From Paenibacillus sp. FJAT-26967 (GTDB taxonomy: Bacteria > Bacillota > Bacilli > Paenibacillales > NBRC-103111), in assembly GCF_001541095.1 (NCBI RefSeq), contig NZ_LMXH01000003.1, positions 124,001 to 188,000 on the forward strand: a stretch of DNA of 64,000 nt, in the 5' to 3' direction. Under the pieces are notes generated by a model. It was given only the letters and a program-made list of their open reading frames with translations. It did no database searches and was not told the origin of the DNA. The translations under genes were made by a program, and so were the position numbers. The stretch's first letter is position 1. Each line of letters starts with the position of its first letter. Positions 9,188 to 17,652 of the stretch are shown one piece after another.

Positions 9188-9216
9188 ACCCCCATAAGAA
9201 ATAGATGGAAATCGAA
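9188..9216 (+). promoter_or_regulatory. Candidate SigI-dependent promoter of the sigI-rsgI operon
   Basis: ACCCCC (9188-9193) and CGAA (9213-9216), 19 bases apart, match the elements I recall for SigI promoters in Bacillus subtilis, upstream of sigI itself. The spacing is a little long. Position and identity fit positive autoregulation. Confidence 0.5.
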
Positions 9217-9237
9217 TTGTTTAAGTGAGGTGGAACA

Positions 9238-10059
9238 GTGATTCTGGTACTGTTTAAGAAGTTTTTTGGCAGCAAGCGTCAGACCAGCCATCCTCAACAG
9301 AATACGCCGCAGCCCGAAGAGGTTGTGAGACAAATTCAAGAAGGTGACCTGCGCCTTCGCAATCAATTTATTTCGGATTATCAGCCGTTTGTCATCAAGG
9401 TGGCAAGCCGCTTTTGCAAGAGATATATAGACCCTGCCAGAGATGATGAATTCAGTATAGCTTTGGCTGCATTCAATGAAGCTATTAATCAGTTTTCCCA
9501 TGATATGGGACGTTCTTTCCTTGGTTTCTCCGAAACGGTCATGCGCCGCAGGCTCATTGACTATCTCCGGAAAGAACAGCGCTTCAAGGGTCAAATCCCT
9601 TACAGCGCTTTTGATCAGGAAGACGATGAAGACCATTATGTGAACCCGATTGAAATCCACCAAGCCCTGGAGCAGTATGAGAAACAAAAAGGCGTGGAAG
9701 AACGCCGCAGTGAAATTGCGGAATTCAACCGAAAGCTTTCCCACTTTTCGATCCAGTTCACCGATTTGGTGGATGCCTCCCCCAAGCACGAGGATTCTCG
9801 AATGATGCTGTTTGGGATCGGCCAGCTTCTCTCCGAAGATTCTGAACTGATGCAGCTGCTGTTGAGCAAAAAGCAGCTTCCGATCAAGGAACTTCTAGGT
9901 AAAGTTAGCGTATCCCGCAAAACGCTGGAACGGAACCGAAAGTATTTGATTGCTATAGCGCTCATACAAACCGGCTCTTATCCGTATCTCAAAGAATACC
10001 TACATATCAAAGAGCAATCAAAGCAAACTTTCCAGGAAAGAAGAGAAGCATATGAGTAA
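9238..10059 (+). CDS. sigI: RNA polymerase sigma factor SigI
   Basis: 273-aa SigI-type sigma factor. Region 2 is seen in RLRNQFISDYQPFVIKVAS and DDEFSIALAAFNEAI, with the recognition part MGRSFLGFSETVMRRRLIDY; the C-terminal SigI-specific helix-turn-helix is LPIKELLGKVSVSRKTLERN. In Bacillus SigI responds to heat and envelope stress; in cellulolytic clostridia it responds to extracellular polysaccharide. It starts at GTG after GAGGTGG. The downstream rsgI overlaps it by 8 bases, so sigma and anti-sigma are co-translated. Confidence 0.93.
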   Translation: MILVLFKKFFGSKRQTSHPQQNTPQPEEVVRQIQEGDLRLRNQFISDYQPFVIKVASRFCKRYIDPARDDEFSIALAAFNEAINQFSHDMGRSFLGFSETVMRRRLIDYLRKEQRFKGQIPYSAFDQEDDEDHYVNPIEIHQALEQYEKQKGVEERRSEIAEFNRKLSHFSIQFTDLVDASPKHEDSRMMLFGIGQLLSEDSELMQLLLSKKQLPIKELLGKVSVSRKTLERNRKYLIAIALIQTGSYPYLKEYLHIKEQSKQTFQERREAYE

Positions 10060-11527
10060 AGGCATCGTCATGGAGCTGAAGGGCAGCAGCATAATTGTCA
10101 TGACGCAGGAAGGGCGCTTTGAGCGCATTCCTAGAAAGGGACGAACATGCTCTGTTGGGGAAGAGATCACGTATACGAGGAAAGCCATAAGGCGCTCGCG
10201 TATCTATGCGGCTGCGTCCGGGCTGGCTGTTGCAGGGATTATTTTCTTTGTCATGATCGGTGGATTGCTGAATACCGGCAGTAAGATTCAAGTAGCCGCT
10301 TATGTGACCATGGATATCAATCCGAGTGTCGAGCTGGCTCTGGATGACGCCGAGATTGTAAGGGAAGTCCGTGGTCTCAATGCAGATGGCAGCAGGATGG
10401 CGGAAGCCGTCCGGGTAGAGGGCAAGCCGCTCCCGCAGGCTACATCGGTCATTATGGGCTGGCTCGAACAATCGCATTTGTCTAAAGGTGAAGCGGATAT
10501 TATTATTTCCAGTACGGTTGTCGGTGATTCACGTAAAGTAAGTGATGTTCTTCTTGCCGACAAGATGGAGAAGCAGGTCATGGAGTATCTTCGCAGTAAT
10601 CATTCTTCTGAACTGGAGAAATACGTGGTGGCGGCATTTGCTGCTCCTGCCGATGTCCGCAGTGAAGCGAGAACACACCAACTTTCCACAGGTAAATATG
10701 CCATTTATTTGAACGCCAAGAGTATGGGAACCCATGTAGATCTAGAAGAATTCCGTAACAATTCGCTGTACGCGATTGGTAAACAAGCGGGCGGTATTAA
10801 CAAATTAATCGACCGCAGCAATCCGATCAAGAAGAACAGCTTGAATGATTGGCTGGCTATGGAGAAAAAAGGGTCATGGAATCAGGATAACACGGCCATG
10901 CCTAAGGAATCCGAGGCAGATCCCAAGACGGAGGCAGCGCCTACACCAACACCGGTGCAGACACCGGTGCCAACGCCTGGGACTACCGTAAAACCGGAAG
11001 AGACTCATAAGCCTGCTTCGTCTGCTAAGCCGACACCGGTGCCAACGCCGACGAATTCCAAGTGGGTCAACCCGTACAAGAGCAGCGGGAACGCCGAAAT
11101 TATGAGAGAGCAGTGGCTGAAACAGCAGGAAGAAAGAAAACAGGAAGCGATTAGGAAACAAAAAGATAAAGAAGAAAAAGAAAAGAAGGAAAAGAAAGAA
11201 AGAGAAGAGAAGAAAAAGAAAGAGAAAGAAGAACGCGACAAAAAGAAACGGCAGGATGACGATGATGACCGGGACGACGATGATGACAATGACAAACGAG
11301 GCAGATACGATTCTTCTGTCGGCTCCCATTCCAAGATAGCCGTCCACAAGCAGCCGGATTCAAAGTCGGTTCAATATGAGGCTCGTGCTGCAGTCAAAAC
11401 CGCAGGGACTTTAACGGGCGCTAAAGACAATTTTGCAGCCGTGCGGCCTTACTTCACCGTTTCCTGGACATCGGATCACAAGAAGGAAAGTAAAACTGCC
11501 GCCGGAAGCAGCAATAAAGGGCGATAA
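10052..11527 (+). CDS. rsgI: Anti-sigma-I factor RsgI
   Basis: 491-aa membrane anti-sigma factor. Residues 1-50 form the cytoplasmic SigI-binding RsgI_N domain (MSKGIVMELKGSSIIVMTQE). Residues about 51-72 are one membrane helix. Residues 75-280 form the extracellular RsgI core (TMDINPSVELALDD). Then comes a Pro/Thr-rich linker (about 290-345), and the tail has a long Lys/Glu helix followed by an Asp-run. Clostridial RsgI proteins carry sugar-binding domains here; this one carries none, so the envelope signal is probably not a specific glycan. A terminator follows. Confidence 0.9.
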   Translation: MSKGIVMELKGSSIIVMTQEGRFERIPRKGRTCSVGEEITYTRKAIRRSRIYAAASGLAVAGIIFFVMIGGLLNTGSKIQVAAYVTMDINPSVELALDDAEIVREVRGLNADGSRMAEAVRVEGKPLPQATSVIMGWLEQSHLSKGEADIIISSTVVGDSRKVSDVLLADKMEKQVMEYLRSNHSSELEKYVVAAFAAPADVRSEARTHQLSTGKYAIYLNAKSMGTHVDLEEFRNNSLYAIGKQAGGINKLIDRSNPIKKNSLNDWLAMEKKGSWNQDNTAMPKESEADPKTEAAPTPTPVQTPVPTPGTTVKPEETHKPASSAKPTPVPTPTNSKWVNPYKSSGNAEIMREQWLKQQEERKQEAIRKQKDKEEKEKKEKKEREEKKKKEKEERDKKKRQDDDDDRDDDDDNDKRGRYDSSVGSHSKIAVHKQPDSKSVQYEARAAVKTAGTLTGAKDNFAAVRPYFTVSWTSDHKKESKTAAGSSNKGR

Positions 11528-11554
11528 AGCTAACATGATTACTTAAATTAAGTG

Positions 11555-11578
11555 AACCCTGTCATTGACAGGGTTTTT
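11555..11578 (+). terminator. Intrinsic terminator of sigI-rsgI
   Basis: AACCCTGTC-ATT-GACAGGGTT followed by TTT; a 9-bp perfect stem 28 bases after the rsgI stop. Confidence 0.85.
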
Positions 11579-11824
11579 GCTTACGGATCAGCAGCTGACG
11601 GAAGTAAATTTGCGGCTAATAAAGGAGCAGGAAACACTATGCATTCAGTAAAATCTGCTCCAATTTGTATCGTATTTTAAAGCATTATATGTTACACTAT
11701 TAATTATTCCGATATTTAACAAATGATTAATAAAATGTAAAAACATGACTGAATGAGAGAGATTTTGACGAACCATGTCGTTTGCGTCGGGTACATAACC
11801 TTACGCTATTCTAGGAGGAGTCAC

Positions 11825-13189
11825 ATGCCGGATATACAATCGAGCTATCTGCAGGTTTTGCGAGATTTTGTGCGGAGCGGATCCGAGGATTGCCGCCCTT
11901 ATATGGATGGTCTGAAGCCTGAGCTTCATTCCCTGCTGCCGGAAGATGTGATTACTCTACATGAAAAGTGCATGCTGCGTCTGCTTGAAGATGTAAATTC
12001 CACAGATGCGGATCTGTATTACAAGCGGTCTTTTCTATTTCTGACTGAAATGGTTCTGTTATCCCGTAAACGAGAGGATGTAGACCGAAGGGACATCCTG
12101 ATCGCGCATCTGAAGGACAAGATTTTGAATAATGCGAATTCTTTCCGTACGATGAGCAGCAAATATGAGAATGTTCTTCAACATATGGATAGCGGAATCG
12201 CGCTCTTTGATCCAGAGGGGTTTCTTTCGTTTGCAAACGTTAAGCTGGGCCAGTTTCTTGGTCTTCCGCGCAAAAGCATGATCGGCAAAACCTTATATGA
12301 ACTGATACGGATGCGTAAAATTTCTAAAGGGATGCGCAGGCTTCTGATCAAGCTGCACCGCGAGATGTTTCTTTACCGGCTTCCATTTCAGGAGGTTATT
12401 GATGAGAAGGGACAGCATTTTCTCGTTACGGCCAAATACGATGAAGAGCTGGACGGGGACATTCTGATCAGTGTGAAAGACGTGACGGATTTCAAGCGAA
12501 TCGAGCAGTCGGCTTATTATAACGATAAGCTGGCGATGCTGGGCAAAATAGCGGCTTCGATCGCTCATGAGATCCGCAATCCGCTCACCTCGATCCGCGG
12601 CTTTATTCAACTGCTGCAGCCCGAGCTGCATAAACTGGGCAAACAGGATTACGCGGAAATTATTTTGAGTGAGATTGACCGGGCTAACGATATTATTTTC
12701 GAATTCCTGAACTCTTCCAAACCGACTGCACCGGTCAAAGAAAAGGTCCAAATCTCCTCGCTTATTAAGGAAATCGTTCTTCTTTTCCAAAGTGAGGCTG
12801 TGCTGAAAGGCTGTGACATCCAGCTGGGAGATTCGGATCCGAATTTGTATGTCTGGGTGGACGTTAAACAAATCAAACAAGTGCTGCTCAATCTTGTTAA
12901 GAATGCGATCGAGGTTATTTCCGGGGTACCCGGAAGCTACGGACTTATCCGGATCCGCACGATGCAGGTAGAGAACCAAGTATGGATTTATGTCGAAGAC
13001 AACGGAGCAGGGATGGATCAGAAAACGCTTTCAAAATTGTTCGATCCTTTCTTTACCACAAAGCAGGACGGTACGGGACTCGGATTGTCCGTCTGTTACC
13101 GGATCATCAAAAATCATGGGGGGGTTATTCATGTAGAAAGCGAAGTTGGGGAAGGGACTTCTTTCCGGATTCAACTTCCTTTGAACTGA
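11825..13189 (+). CDS. PAS-domain sensor histidine kinase (sporulation-kinase-like)
   Basis: 454-aa soluble kinase. The helical N-terminus (1-115) resembles RsbR/RsbU-type sensor domains. A PAS domain (about 120-235: MDSGIALFDPEGFLSFAN) follows. The HisKA domain has AHEIRNPLTSIRGFIQLL, and the HATPase domain has NLVKNAIEV, DNGAGM, FFTTKQDGTGLGL. The HisKA/HATPase half is of the KinA/KinE phosphorelay type of Bacillales. The start is ATG 11825, 4 bases after AGGAGGAGTCAC, rather than the upstream in-frame ATG. No response regulator lies beside it, as expected for kinases feeding Spo0F. Confidence 0.85.
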   Translation: MPDIQSSYLQVLRDFVRSGSEDCRPYMDGLKPELHSLLPEDVITLHEKCMLRLLEDVNSTDADLYYKRSFLFLTEMVLLSRKREDVDRRDILIAHLKDKILNNANSFRTMSSKYENVLQHMDSGIALFDPEGFLSFANVKLGQFLGLPRKSMIGKTLYELIRMRKISKGMRRLLIKLHREMFLYRLPFQEVIDEKGQHFLVTAKYDEELDGDILISVKDVTDFKRIEQSAYYNDKLAMLGKIAASIAHEIRNPLTSIRGFIQLLQPELHKLGKQDYAEIILSEIDRANDIIFEFLNSSKPTAPVKEKVQISSLIKEIVLLFQSEAVLKGCDIQLGDSDPNLYVWVDVKQIKQVLLNLVKNAIEVISGVPGSYGLIRIRTMQVENQVWIYVEDNGAGMDQKTLSKLFDPFFTTKQDGTGLGLSVCYRIIKNHGGVIHVESEVGEGTSFRIQLPLN

Positions 13190-13262
13190 CGGGTACCTGT
13201 ATTCCGGGATCAAAGAGTGATACAATAAAAGAGAGAGGTATCCGGGCATTGTTCCGGCTTGG

Positions 13263-13314
13263 AACTCCCTGTTCTGCGGTGGTATGAAACTTCCGCGTGA
13301 TCACGGGAGTTTTT
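13263..13314 (+). terminator. Terminator hairpin downstream of the PAS kinase
   Basis: AACTCCC (13263-13269) pairs with GGGAGTT (13305-13311) and is followed by TTTT; an inner GCGG/CCGC pair strengthens it. A TGATACAAT extended -10 element lies upstream at 13218-13226, so an independent RNA of about 80 nt ending here is also possible. Confidence 0.6.
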
Positions 13315-13436
13315 GCTTATGCGGCTGGGGAATAATGAGAAGGCCCAAAGAGGCGGTTACCGGTTCGCATTAGCATTATGGCCTGAGCTTGGATGGAAGA
13401 GTTCAATGGCCTTAATTGAGAGGAGCTAGAGGAATA

Positions 13437-15077
13437 ATGACAGATTCCCATTCAACTACATATTCATTTGCTAAGGAGACAGGCTGGCTGGCTGCCGAAG
13501 CGGATGTGCTGCTATATTTCGTAACCGGCACGGAAGAGACGCTGTCCGATCTTCCGCCGGATCTCGTGGGCGAGATCACGAGACGCAGGCAGGCCGGACA
13601 TTTCACCTGCGCAGCCGGTGAAGTGACGGCGCTGCCTACATACGGCCTGCTGCCGGCGCCGTATGTGATCGCTGCCGGGCTCGGCCCGGCTCCGGCTGGG
13701 CGCGACGCCTTGCGAGCCGCGGCAGTTCATGCCGCGCGCGAAGCTCAGCGGCTGGGACTGAGCCGTCTGGCTGTGCGGCTGCCGGGGGGCGATTATGCCG
13801 CGGCGCCTGTACAGGGCGGCGGCATGTTCACGGCGCCAGCTTGTGATGCCTCAGCTTCGGCGTCACAAGCTGGCACCGGCAGCGCCGCGGGTGCGCTGCC
13901 GCAGAACGCTGCCGCGCCGTGTACGGCAGATCTTGCGGCCACCGTGTTCACGGTGACCGAAGGGCTGCTGCTTGGAGCGTACCGCATGGCGACGTACGCG
14001 CGCGGCGCGCAGCCGCGGCCCCGGCTGGCCGCGGTGCAGTATTTCGTTCATCCGGATGGGCTGAACGAGGAAGTGCTGCAGGCGGCGGTGAGCGCCGCCG
14101 AAACGTATGCGGACGCGACGAACTATGCGCGCGACCTGACGAACATGCCCGGCAACCTGCTGACGCCCTCCGCGCTTGCGGAGGAAGCGGAGCGTCTGGC
14201 CGGGCAGTATGGCTTCGCCTGCGAGGTGCTCGGCGAAGAGGAGATTGTGGCCCGCGGCATGGGAGCACTCGCTGCCGTAGGTCTGGGCAGCGCGAATCCG
14301 CCGCGGATGATCACCCTCCGTTATGACGGCGATCCGTCCTCACAGGAGGTTCTCGGTCTCGTCGGCAAAGGGGTTACCTTCGATACCGGCGGGATTTCGA
14401 TCAAGCCGGCGGGCGGCATGGAGGAAATGATCAGCGACATGGGCGGTGCGGCTGTGCTGCTTGGAGTCTTGATGGCGGCCGGCCGCTTGAAACCGAAGGT
14501 GAATCTGCTTGTCGTCATTCCGGCCGCGGAGAATATGCCCTCGGGGACAGCTATGCGTCCCGGGGATGTCGTCACGACGCTCAGCGGACGAACCATCGAG
14601 GTATTGAATACCGATGCCGAGGGCCGCATGATACTTGCCGATGGCGTCACCTACGCCCGGCAGCTGGGAGCTACGCGGCTCATTGATGTCGCGACGCTGA
14701 CGGGAGCTGTGCTGGTTTCCTTTGCAGACTTGGCAACGGGTGCTCTGACGAACGACGATGCGTTCTACGGGGAATTCCTGCAAGCCTCTGTCCGCGCGGG
14801 CGAAAGAGTATGGCAGCTTCCGAATTACCCGGAATACCAGGAGATGCTGCGCAGTGATGTCGCGGACATCAAGAATGCTGCTGCCCACAAGTTTGCAGGG
14901 GCGATTATGGGCGGGTGCTTCGTGCAAGCCTTCGTCGAAGGTTTGCCATGGATTCATCTGGATACAGGTGGTACTGCCTGGCTGTGGGGCGAACGAGGCA
15001 TCGAGCCCAAGGGCGGAACCGGAGCGATGGTGCGCACGATAATTGATTATGTTTGCAGCGCTTTGCCTGACAGGTGA
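13437..15077 (+). CDS. pepA: M17 leucyl aminopeptidase
   Basis: 546-aa metallo-aminopeptidase. The C-terminal catalytic domain is complete: GKGVTFDTGG (metal-binding Lys and Asp), MGGAAVLLG, NTDAEGRMILADG (metal-binding Asp and Glu), DVATLTGA and the end GGTGAMVRTIIDY. It removes N-terminal residues, preferring Leu, and works as a cytoplasmic hexamer. The N-terminal half is longer than usual because of an Ala/Ser/Gly-rich insert near residues 125-165, coded by a palindrome (13835-13874). The start ATG follows GAGAGGAGC; an in-frame TTG 21 bases upstream overlaps that site and is less likely. Confidence 0.92.
   Translation: MTDSHSTTYSFAKETGWLAAEADVLLYFVTGTEETLSDLPPDLVGEITRRRQAGHFTCAAGEVTALPTYGLLPAPYVIAAGLGPAPAGRDALRAAAVHAAREAQRLGLSRLAVRLPGGDYAAAPVQGGGMFTAPACDASASASQAGTGSAAGALPQNAAAPCTADLAATVFTVTEGLLLGAYRMATYARGAQPRPRLAAVQYFVHPDGLNEEVLQAAVSAAETYADATNYARDLTNMPGNLLTPSALAEEAERLAGQYGFACEVLGEEEIVARGMGALAAVGLGSANPPRMITLRYDGDPSSQEVLGLVGKGVTFDTGGISIKPAGGMEEMISDMGGAAVLLGVLMAAGRLKPKVNLLVVIPAAENMPSGTAMRPGDVVTTLSGRTIEVLNTDAEGRMILADGVTYARQLGATRLIDVATLTGAVLVSFADLATGALTNDDAFYGEFLQASVRAGERVWQLPNYPEYQEMLRSDVADIKNAAAHKFAGAIMGGCFVQAFVEGLPWIHLDTGGTAWLWGERGIEPKGGTGAMVRTIIDYVCSALPDR
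13835..13874. repeat. 16-bp inverted repeat inside pepA
   Basis: GCCAGCTTGTGATGCC (13835-13850), 8-base loop, and its complement (13859-13874) with one G-T pair. It codes part of the Ala/Ser-rich insert of PepA and keeps the frame. It is not followed by a T run. Confidence 0.8.
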
Positions 15078-15126
15078 ATGAAACAGTTAGTTAAGAGATA
15101 AGACGTGTACGATATCATACGAAATT

Positions 15127-15167
15127 AACAGCGCGTGTGGATTGAAAATCCAACACGCGCTGTTTGT
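15127..15167 (+). terminator. Strong terminator of pepA
   Basis: AACAGCGCGTGT plus GGATT, a 3-base loop, then AATCC-A-ACACGCGCTGTT and a T-rich tail; about 17 bp with one bulge, 50 bases after the stop. Confidence 0.85.
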
Positions 15168-15412
15168 CGTTTATAGAGGCAGGGCTATTTGGCGAAGGAC
15201 GATAGATGCGATACTCTGCCGGTCTATTTGTCAATCCATAATGAGTCTTCTGACTTCAGTTAAATTGCTTTTGAAAGCGGGAATTCCAAAAAATAGTCTT
15301 GCACCTGACGCTGCGTCATATTTTATGCTGAAGAAACAATCCGATCTGAAGGCTTTTTAGAGAAAGGAAAACAGAGCTGGCCGTGTGGGCCATAAGGAGA
15401 GAAACTTTTATT

Positions 15413-16543
15413 ATGAACAATAGAATCAGGCTGCTTGATATTTTCAGGGGCTTCGCTATTCTTGGTACACTCGGTACGAATATTTGGCTATTTGCTGAAC
15501 TGGGGAGTATCGCGACCATTTATCCCGACCCGGCAGTGTCTTGGTGGACTTCATTTAATTCGATCCTTAAGACGTTTATTTTATTACTGGTCAACGGGAA
15601 ATTTCTTGGAATATTAACGATTATGTTTGGGATCGGGCTGGAATTGAAACGAAGAAAAGCGCAGCGGCTAGGTCAAAAGTGGCCGGGATTGTATCTTTGG
15701 TCGTCTTTCCTGCTACTGCTCGACGGCGCTTTGCATTATTTTCTGGTGATGGACTATGACATCCTGATGAGCTATGCGGTTACAGCTATGATTGTTGCTT
15801 TTATCGTGAACCGGAGCGACCGGGTGATCCGTAGAGTGATGATCGGAGTAGGGAGCTTTCATCTCTTCCTCATTAGTCTGATACTCGTTGTTCTGATGAA
15901 TGCCCATGTAACATATGACGGGGCTTTTACGGAGATTACGGAGCTATACCGCAGCGGGAGCTGGCTGGAACAGATTCGCTACCGCTATGATTCCTTCTGG
16001 GCTAACCGTCTGGAGTCGATCATGATTATACCGATGAATGTATTCTTGTTCCTGACCGGTGTCCTGCTGATTCGTTCCGGAGCGTTAGCACCTGATGAGA
16101 AGGGCAAGGCGATACGCCGCACAATGCTGCGCTGGGGATTGGGTGTGGGACTGCCGCTAAATCTGCTTATCTTCGTCCCGGGCAGTTTGTTCGCGATTCC
16201 GGTACGTTATGTGTTTGCTCCGGTGTTGTCGCTGGGATACATGGCCCTTATAGCTAAAATCATGGAGAAAGATAAGGCTGATTGGCTATGGAGGCGTTTT
16301 GAGGAGATCGGGAAGACGGCATTGAGCTGCTATGTGCTTCAAAATATTATTGCTTCTTTTATCTTCTATGGGTGGGGGCTCGGTTTGGGAGGCACCTATG
16401 GTGCATTTTTCACGCTTCTTATCTGGATTCTCATATCCGGATTGCTTATGTTTGTTTCCCACTTGTGGCTGCGCCGGTTTGCCTCTGGACCCGTGGAGTG
16501 GCTGTGGAGGTGGTTGTCCGATATGCCTGTAAGGAAAACTTAA
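15413..16543 (+). CDS. DUF418 family membrane protein
   Basis: 376-aa polytopic membrane protein with about nine hydrophobic helices. The N-terminus RIRLLDIFRGFAILGTLGTN and the C-terminal pattern EEIGKTALSCYVLQNII ... WLRRFASGPVEWLWR are the hallmarks of DUF418 (YeiB-like). The function is unknown; some members are linked to acyl transfer or envelope stress. ATG 15413 is favoured over the upstream GTG because DUF418 proteins begin right before the RxxxLDxxRG motif, and AAGGAG lies upstream. A bidirectional terminator follows. Confidence 0.8.
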   Translation: MNNRIRLLDIFRGFAILGTLGTNIWLFAELGSIATIYPDPAVSWWTSFNSILKTFILLLVNGKFLGILTIMFGIGLELKRRKAQRLGQKWPGLYLWSSFLLLLDGALHYFLVMDYDILMSYAVTAMIVAFIVNRSDRVIRRVMIGVGSFHLFLISLILVVLMNAHVTYDGAFTEITELYRSGSWLEQIRYRYDSFWANRLESIMIIPMNVFLFLTGVLLIRSGALAPDEKGKAIRRTMLRWGLGVGLPLNLLIFVPGSLFAIPVRYVFAPVLSLGYMALIAKIMEKDKADWLWRRFEEIGKTALSCYVLQNIIASFIFYGWGLGLGGTYGAFFTLLIWILISGLLMFVSHLWLRRFASGPVEWLWRWLSDMPVRKT

Positions 16544-16559
16544 CTTTGTGCGGCGCAAA

Positions 16560-16601
16560 GAAACTCCCGGATTCCATGAACTACAGGAACCCGGGAGTTT
16601 C
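16560..16601. terminator. Bidirectional terminator between the DUF418 and YflT-like genes
   Basis: GAAACTCCCGG-A-TTCC and GGAA-C-CCGGGAGTTTC around a 10-base loop. It serves the plus-strand DUF418 gene and may back up the minus-strand stress gene. Confidence 0.75.
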
Positions 16602-16706
16602 TTATGAACCGGACAAGTTTCCGGCTAAAGCCAGCCTCGTCACTTATGAAGAGGTCGGCAGTTTAGCTGCAAATGATTCCGGCACCGCCTTTATACAAAG
16701 GATGTT

Positions 16707-17294
16707 TTACAGACGGCGATCGTCAAGACGCGGATCGCGGTTTAAGTCTGTTCCATCCAAGGGTGCGGAAGTGTCGGAGTCGCGGAATACACGGTCGTCG
16801 TAAGTAGAAGCGTTCAGCGAACGATTCGTACGGAACGTATCATACACGTGTTCATCGCGGTCAGAATGAGAGTCTACCAATACGAGAATTTTACCCTCGT
16901 TAACATAGGAGTCATACTGCTGGGCTTCATCCTCCGGAATTCCCATTCCTACGAGGCCGCCAACCAGACCGCCTGCACCGGCTCCAACTGCTGCGCCTGT
17001 CAAGGCTGCCGCAATCGGTCCCGCTGCCAGGAATGGTCCCACTCCGGGAATCGCGAGGGCTCCGAGGCCTGCCAGGAGGCCGGTCACACCGCCGACTACA
17101 CCGCCGGTCGCTGCGCCTGTTGCCGCACCTTCCGGTGCTTTCGTACCTGTTCTATCGCCGATTTCGGCAGCTTCATGTTTATCTTTAGTGATAATGGAGA
17201 TATCATCGGAACTGAATCCTTGCTGTTTTAGACCTTCGATCGATTGAATGGCTTCTCTTTCCGTATCAAAAACACCAACTATTTTCTTTTCCAT
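16707..17294 (-). CDS. General stress protein, YflT (GSP17M) domain with glycine-zipper
   Basis: 195-aa protein. Residues 1-50 match the general stress protein 17M/YflT domain (KIVGVFDTEREAIQSIEGLK, DDISIITKD). Residues 60-125 are a Gly/Ala-rich hydrophobic glycine-zipper stretch (GAATGAATGGVVGG and onward). The C-terminal part has a second ferredoxin-like strand (GKILVLVDSHSD) and an Asp/Arg-rich tail. YflT is a SigB-regulon protein in Bacillus; its function is unknown. GAGGAGG precedes the ATG. A SigB-type promoter lies about 75 bases upstream, matching the family. Confidence 0.8.
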   Translation of the reverse strand: MEKKIVGVFDTEREAIQSIEGLKQQGFSSDDISIITKDKHEAAEIGDRTGTKAPEGAATGAATGGVVGGVTGLLAGLGALAIPGVGPFLAAGPIAAALTGAAVGAGAGGLVGGLVGMGIPEDEAQQYDSYVNEGKILVLVDSHSDRDEHVYDTFRTNRSLNASTYDDRVFRDSDTSAPLDGTDLNRDPRLDDRRL

Positions 17295-17366
17295 TTGAAT
17301 TACCTCCTCAGTATATGTGGTTCTTCCACTTGCCTAATATTGTTTTGTCTCGGTCACAGCATATTC

Positions 17367-17391
17367 TTACCCCTCATTTCCACATGTAAAC
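17367..17391 (-). promoter_or_regulatory. Candidate SigB-type promoter
   Basis: Read on the minus strand: GTTTAC (17391-17386), 13-base spacer, GGGTAA (17372-17367). This is close to the SigB consensus GTTTAA-N12-15-GGGTAT. It is placed to give a 5' leader of about 65 nt before the YflT-like stress gene. Confidence 0.6.
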
Positions 17392-17574
17392 CACTCTCGT
17401 AAATTTTGCTAGAAAAAGCTTGGGGAGGAGGATGAGCCCGTTACACCCGCCGCGCCTTTGTATAAGATATCTGTGTTCTAGGAAGAGTCAGCTCCTGTCA
17501 GTTAATACGCATTCCGAAATATTTCGCAACAGGCGTTAATCATGGGCATGAGGGCTAATCTTTGATACATGACG

Positions 17575-17623
17575 CAAAAAAATCAAGCAGCCGCAGGAAA
17601 TAATTCCGGGACTGCTTGATTTT
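17575..17623 (-). terminator. Terminator of the M14 peptidase gene
   Basis: Arms AAATCAAGCAG and CTGCTTGATTT with a T run on the minus strand; lies 30 bases after the stop of the minus-strand peptidase gene. Confidence 0.8.
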
Positions 17624-17652
17624 CTGAGGACAGTTTCTTTTCACCGAATTAA

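Noticed and set aside
15142-15360. 72-codon plus-strand open frame between pepA and the DUF418 gene
   Set aside because: Begins inside the pepA terminator hairpin, has no ribosome site and no family signature.
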